A stretch of 7,939 bases of DNA, taken from the NCBI GenBank assembly GCA_019751575.1, contig JAIENF010000236.1, forward strand, positions 1 through 7,939, written 5' to 3'. Each line of letters begins with the position of its first letter. The first letter of the stretch is position 1. Positions 4,522 to 7,939 of this stretch are shown piece by piece. This stretch comes from Burkholderiales bacterium. GTDB taxonomy: Bacteria > Pseudomonadota > Gammaproteobacteria > Burkholderiales > CAIKXV01. Position numbers and translations under genes: made by a program. The notes beneath the pieces were generated by a model. The model saw only the letters and a list, made by a program, of their open reading frames with translations, had not been told where the DNA came from and searched no databases.

Positions 4522-6611
4522 AGCAGTCCGTCCACCGCGACAACGCCTTCGCCCGCGGGCTTCACCAGCAGTGGATTGATCTCTGCTTCGGAGACGATCC
4601 CGCCCGGGAGGAGGGCGAGCGTGGAGAAGGCCACGACCGCCGCAGCCAGCGCGTCGATGTCGCCGGGCGGCAGTCCCCGGTAGCCGCGCACCAGCGCCAG
4701 CGCCTTGACTTCGGTGATCATGCGGTGGGCTTCGGCCAGGTCGACCGGCGCGCAGCGGATCGCGTAGTCCTTGTAGATCTCGGCCAGGGTTCCACCGGCA
4801 CCCACGATGACCATCGGCCCGACCAGCGGGTCATGGCGGTAGCCGAGGATGACTTCGGCCAGGCCGCGTTCCATCTTCTGCACCAGGACGCCGTCGATCC
4901 GCGCTTCCGGCTGCCGCGCGCGCACGTTGTCGAGGATCCTGCCATAGGCGTCCTTCAGCCGCGCCGCATCCGGTATGCCGAGCACGACGCCGCCCGCCTC
5001 GGTCTTGTGAAGCACGTCGCGCGACAGGACCTTGGCGACGACCGGGTAGGGAATGGTGGACGCCTGGTCGGGAGCGAGCAGCACCTGCGAGGGTGCGGCG
5101 GCGATGCCGAGCGCGGAGAACACGGCGGTCGCGTCGCGTTCGTTCAACGGCGCGCCGGCGGCGGCAGCGATCAGCCTGCCGACCGTGGCCAGGTTGTCCG
5201 GCATCGCCATGGCGCGCTCGACCGGGGGCTGCCAGTCGAGGTAGCACCGGATGGCATCGGCGCAGCTCTCGGGCGTGCGGAACGCCGGTATGCCACCGGC
5301 CCGCAGCAGGTCGAGGGACGTGTCGGCTGCGGGTGCGATGAAGGTCACCAGCGGCTTCCCCGGCCTCGCGCCGACGATCGGCTCGACCGCGAGCTGCGGA
5401 TGGAACTGCGCGCTGGAGCCGACCACCGCGAGCACCGCGTCGCAGTTGTCGGATGCCAGCACCGCATCGAGCACCGCGCTGTAGATCTCCTTCTTCGTGC
5501 CTGCCAGCGTGAGGTCGATCATCGGCGACTTGCCGACATGGATATTCTTCCCGGCCAGCTGGCGGATCACCTCGTCGGTGGGCGGCACGATCTCGATGCC
5601 GTACAGGCCGAGCTGGTCGACCACCGTCGCGGCACCGCCGCCGGTGGTGGTGACCACGCTGACCCTGCGCCGGGCGTCCGGTGCACGGCGCGACGGCGGG
5701 AACCGGACCAGCAGTTGCGCGGTCTCGAGCAACGACTCGAGCGTGCCCACCCGGACGATGCCGTTGGCGCGGAAGAATGCGCTGGCCGTGTCGTCGGCAC
5801 CGGTCATGGCCCCGGTATGCGAGGCCGCGAGTACCTGGCCGATTTCCGATCGGCCCAGCTTGTAGGCGATCACCGGCTTGCCGGCGGCATGGGCGCGGCG
5901 CGCGGCGGCGGCCAGCACCGGCGCATCGCGGAAGGTCTCGAGGAACAGCAGGATCGCATGGGTGTTCGGGTCGTCGACCATCAGGTCGACCAGTTCGCCG
6001 ACGCCGATGTCGCATTCGTTGCCGACCGAGACCAGCCGCGAAAAGCCGAAGCCGCGCGCCTGGGCGCGCGACATCACCGAGCCCATCATGCTGCCGCTCT
6101 GGGAGATGATCGCGAGGTTTCCGCGCAGCAGCACATCGCCTTCGAACGTGGCGTTGACGGTGATCGGGCTGTTCGCGTGCGTGTCGATCACGCCGATCGC
6201 GTTCGGTCCGATCAGGCGCAGGCCACCCGCGCGCGCGACGGCGACGATCTCGTCCTGCAGCGCGCGGCCTTCGTCACCGCGCTCGGCGAAGCCGTCGCTG
6301 AACAGCGTGGCCACCGGCACCTGCAGTCGGACGCACTCGTGCACCAGTGCCAGGACCGAGGCCGCCGGCGTCATGATGAACACATGGTCGATCCGGGCCC
6401 CGCCGAGCGAAGCGGCCGCGGCCTCCAGCGTCGGGAACGCGGGCTCCCCCAGGATCTCCGGCCGCCCCGGGTTGATCGGCAGGATCGTGCCCTGGTACCC
6501 GTGCTTGCGCAGGAAGCGCTGCGGCCGCGCGGTGTTCTTCGATGCATCGCCGGACGCACCGACCAGTGCGATGCGCTGCGGATGGAACAGGGCCTTCGAG
6601 AGTTCGTTCAT
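4509..6611 (-). CDS. NDP-forming acyl-CoA synthetase (acetate--CoA ligase family), single-chain alpha-beta fusion
   Basis: 700 residues. Members make an acyl-CoA from a carboxylic acid, CoA and ATP with release of ADP, through acyl-phosphate and phosphohistidine steps, unlike AMP-forming ligases. Order: CoA-binding Rossmann domain (1-130, VGASGDASKN at 17-26); succinyl-CoA ligase-like domains (about 150-460) with ISQSGSM (169-175) and the phosphohistidine motif ASHTGAMTG (H265); then an ATP-grasp domain (about 485-700) with PYPVVAKVLS (K527), HKTEAGGV (535-542), EVILGYRHDPLVGPM (586-600), GAGGTLAEIYKD and the metal-site EINPL (677-681). Length fits the fused family. Start: MNELSKALFHPQRIALVGAS is the family N-terminus; there is no strong Shine-Dalgarno, and the start is 11 bases after the dehydrogenase stop, so translational coupling is likely. 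Substrate unknown; relatives use acetate, dicarboxylic or aromatic acids. The dehydrogenase partner suggests a saturated acid at the 2,3 bond. Confidence 0.92.
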   Translation of the reverse strand: MNELSKALFHPQRIALVGASGDASKNTARPQRFLRKHGYQGTILPINPGRPEILGEPAFPTLEAAAASLGGARIDHVFIMTPAASVLALVHECVRLQVPVATLFSDGFAERGDEGRALQDEIVAVARAGGLRLIGPNAIGVIDTHANSPITVNATFEGDVLLRGNLAIISQSGSMMGSVMSRAQARGFGFSRLVSVGNECDIGVGELVDLMVDDPNTHAILLFLETFRDAPVLAAAARRAHAAGKPVIAYKLGRSEIGQVLAASHTGAMTGADDTASAFFRANGIVRVGTLESLLETAQLLVRFPPSRRAPDARRRVSVVTTTGGGAATVVDQLGLYGIEIVPPTDEVIRQLAGKNIHVGKSPMIDLTLAGTKKEIYSAVLDAVLASDNCDAVLAVVGSSAQFHPQLAVEPIVGARPGKPLVTFIAPAADTSLDLLRAGGIPAFRTPESCADAIRCYLDWQPPVERAMAMPDNLATVGRLIAAAAGAPLNERDATAVFSALGIAAAPSQVLLAPDQASTIPYPVVAKVLSRDVLHKTEAGGVVLGIPDAARLKDAYGRILDNVRARQPEARIDGVLVQKMERGLAEVILGYRHDPLVGPMVIVGAGGTLAEIYKDYAIRCAPVDLAEAHRMITEVKALALVRGYRGLPPGDIDALAAAVVAFSTLALLPGGIVSEAEINPLLVKPAGEGVVAVDGLLVVH

Positions 6612-6622
6612 CGGCGCGCCGT

Positions 6623-7783
6623 TCAACCCGCCTTCGGCGGGCGCTGGTCGAAGCTGCGCCCGAAAACGCCCTCGGCGATGCGCTGCTTCAGGATCTCGAG
6701 CGAACCCCCGGCGATCATCCAGCCGCGGGTCTTGCGGAACATGTATTCGATCAGGGATTCGTCGCTGTAGCCCATGCCGCCCATCACCTGCATCGCGAAG
6801 TTGCAGGCGTCGAAACCCACCTGGTTGCAGGTGTGCTTGGCGATCGCGGTGTCCATCTGGGTCGGGATGCCGGACTCGCCACCGGACAGCGCCGCACGGT
6901 AGAGCAGGAGCTGGGCTGCATCGAGGCGCATCTTCAGCTCGGCGAACTGCCACTGCAGGCCCTGGAACTCGCACAGCGGCCGGCCGAACTGCTTGCGGTC
7001 CATCGCCCACTGGCGTGCGGTCTCGAAGGCCAGCTGGCCGTAGGCGAGCGAGCGTGCGCAGTTGCCCATTCGCTCGACGTTGAAGCCGGCGATCTGCTTC
7101 TTGAAGCCGCCTTCCTTGAGCAGCACGTTCTCCGGCGGCACGTGGACATTCTCGAAGTAGAGCTGGGCCCACTCCTCGCCGGACAGGAACCTGGAGGTCT
7201 TGCCGATGCGGAAGCCCGGGGCGCCGCGTTCGATCAGCACCGAACCGATGCCGCCGACGCCGGGGGCGTACCGCACATAGACGAGGTAGACGTCGGCATA
7301 GGGACCATGGGTGTTGAAGACCTTGGTGCCGTTGATCCGGTAGCCGTCGCCGTCGGGCGTCGCCGACGTCTTCAGGTCGGTGACCGCCGAGCCTGCTTCG
7401 GGTTCGGTCATGCCCAGGCAGATCACCGTCTCGCCACGCAGCAGCGGCTTCAGGTATTTCTCCTTCTGCGCCGGCGTGCCGTACTCGGCGAACACCCGGA
7501 TCGGGCCGAAGTTGCCGGCCTGGATCACGTCGGCGCTGCGCGGGCAGACCTTTGCGACTTCCTGGATCGCGATCACCGCGTCGAGCAGCGTGCCGCCCTG
7601 GCCGCCGTCCGCCTCGGGGATGGTGATGCCCATCAGGCCCTGCTCGGACATCAACCGGCCGACATCGGCGGGATGCTCGGGCGCATGCGCACGCTTCAGT
7701 GCATCGGCACGCAGGTGGCGCTCGGCGAAGCCGCGCACGGCATCCTGGAAAAGCTGCTGGTCTTCCGACAGGTCGAAGTTCAT
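6623..7783 (-). CDS. Acyl-CoA dehydrogenase (FAD) with isovaleryl-CoA dehydrogenase-type placement of the catalytic base
   Basis: 386 residues, the usual length. It oxidises an acyl-CoA to the 2,3-enoyl-CoA with FAD, passing electrons to ETF. N-terminal helices begin MNFDLSEDQQLFQDAVRGF; the beta domain has CLGMTEPEAGSAVTDLKT (123-139), where the common GSD is GSA; the C-terminal helical domain has DRKQFGRPLCEFQ (262-274) and QVMGGMGYSDESLIEYMFR (332-350). The C-terminal Glu of the short- and medium-chain enzymes (YEGT) is Gly359 (IAGGSLEI), while NVER supplies Glu237 in the position used by isovaleryl-CoA and long-chain enzymes. I chose the ATG at 7783 because AGAGGA (7790-7795) lies six bases upstream and the family N-terminus begins here; an in-frame ATG at 7885 adds 34 residues unlike the family. 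It is the upstream partner of the synthetase gene. Substrate unknown; a branched or cyclic acyl-CoA is possible. Confidence 0.93.
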   Translation of the reverse strand: MNFDLSEDQQLFQDAVRGFAERHLRADALKRAHAPEHPADVGRLMSEQGLMGITIPEADGGQGGTLLDAVIAIQEVAKVCPRSADVIQAGNFGPIRVFAEYGTPAQKEKYLKPLLRGETVICLGMTEPEAGSAVTDLKTSATPDGDGYRINGTKVFNTHGPYADVYLVYVRYAPGVGGIGSVLIERGAPGFRIGKTSRFLSGEEWAQLYFENVHVPPENVLLKEGGFKKQIAGFNVERMGNCARSLAYGQLAFETARQWAMDRKQFGRPLCEFQGLQWQFAELKMRLDAAQLLLYRAALSGGESGIPTQMDTAIAKHTCNQVGFDACNFAMQVMGGMGYSDESLIEYMFRKTRGWMIAGGSLEILKQRIAEGVFGRSFDQRPPKAG

Positions 7784-7893
7784 CAGGGGTCCTCTTCGGG
7801 TGGGGCACGGCGGTGGCCGGCACCGTCGATGCGAAGCGGAGCGCGGGGCCGTCGGGGAACAGCCGGGGCGGCGCTCGACTTGCATGAATCGGG
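7784..7893 (-). other. Leader of the dehydrogenase gene
   Basis: About 110 bases with no convincing coding. It contains an interrupted palindrome CGGTGGCCGGCACCG (7811-7825) with one internal mismatch pair, and the ribosome binding site AGAGGA. A TAAACT hexamer (7903-7898) just upstream could be a -10 box, but I see no matching -35 at 16-18 bases. Transcription may instead enter from an upstream gene. Confidence 0.3.
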
Positions 7894-7933
7894 CGACAGT
7901 TTATCACCGCGTCGGTGCGCCCATCTCCTGTCG
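7894..7933 (-). terminator. Nested inverted repeat at the presumed end of the upstream gene
   Basis: Outer arms CGACAG (7894-7899) and CTGTCG (7928-7933) enclose inner arms CACCG (7905-7909) and CGGTG (7913-7917) with a three-base loop. The minus-strand stops TGA and TAA (7906-7901) fall inside. No T-tract follows. It may be a 3'-end structure of the upstream transcript or a protein site. Confidence 0.35.
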
Positions 7934-7939
7934 GATCGC
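7904..7939 (-). CDS. Possible C-terminal tail of an upstream minus-strand gene, cut by the window edge
   Basis: Reading from 7939, one frame gives AIRQEMGAPTR followed by TGA and at once TAA. Tandem stops and the same orientation as the dehydrogenase gene suggest the end of a preceding gene in the same cluster. Eleven residues are too few to name it, and another frame could be the coding one. Confidence 0.25.
   Translation of the reverse strand, partial: AIRQEMGAPTR

Noticed and set aside
3981..6770. 929-codon open frame on the plus strand
   Set aside because: It is antisense to the synthetase and part of the unknown gene; its translation is Arg/His/Gly-rich and low in recognisable motifs.
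4509..7907. Apparent 1132-residue protein fusing sequence before the synthetase to it
   Set aside because: The frame merely stays open through the dehydrogenase gene, whose true product is in another frame. The family N-terminus of the synthetase begins at 6611.
7904..7929. Leader peptide ORF (AGGAG then ATG, six codons, TGA-TAA)
   Set aside because: The AGGAG abuts the ATG with no spacer, so it is not a usable ribosome binding site. An upstream gene's C-terminus explains the tandem stops better.

Overview
The window is very GC-rich, densely coded and free of tRNA, rRNA, IS or CRISPR sequence. The gene types (thioredoxin 2, mandelate racemase-like enolase-superfamily enzyme, one-chain NDP-forming acyl-CoA synthetase beside an acyl-CoA dehydrogenase) suit a metabolically versatile proteobacterium, most likely a betaproteobacterium of the Burkholderiales type. 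That placement is inferred from codon bias and gene content only.

Layout, left to right. (1) 1-658, minus: an open frame cut by the left edge. It begins as a complete thioredoxin 2 (TrxC: N-terminal zinc ribbon, then WCGPC) and continues in frame into a segment resembling the formate dehydrogenase accessory protein FdhE. (2) 744-1715, minus: a Tat-exported metallo-beta-lactamase-fold hydrolase of the methyl parathion hydrolase type, upstream of and co-oriented with the fusion gene. (3) 1716-2140: a divergent intergenic region with a four-copy 11-bp tandem repeat, a 16-bp perfect palindrome, a plus-strand terminator-like hairpin and a possible promoter for the hydrolase. (4) 2141-3274, plus: a mandelate racemase-like enzyme with the MR scaffold and metal ligands, but with Arg where MR has the catalytic Lys166. 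(5) 3317-4399, minus and convergent: a helical soluble protein I do not recognise. (6) 4509-6611 and 6623-7783, minus, 11 bases apart: an NDP-forming acyl-CoA synthetase and, upstream of it, an acyl-CoA dehydrogenase. (7) The right edge holds what may be the last 11 codons of another minus-strand gene, followed by a nested inverted repeat.

How the genes may work together. The dehydrogenase and synthetase form a plausible unit: a carboxylic acid is activated to its CoA thioester at the expense of ATP, then the thioester is oxidised to the 2,3-enoyl-CoA. The substrate cannot be read from sequence. The racemase-like enzyme (cytosolic, 2-hydroxyacid chemistry) and the exported hydrolase diverge from one control region and may share a signal. 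The most unusual item is the TrxC-FdhE fusion, which would tether a disulfide reductase to a formate dehydrogenase maturation module. It needs the sequence left of the window to be confirmed.
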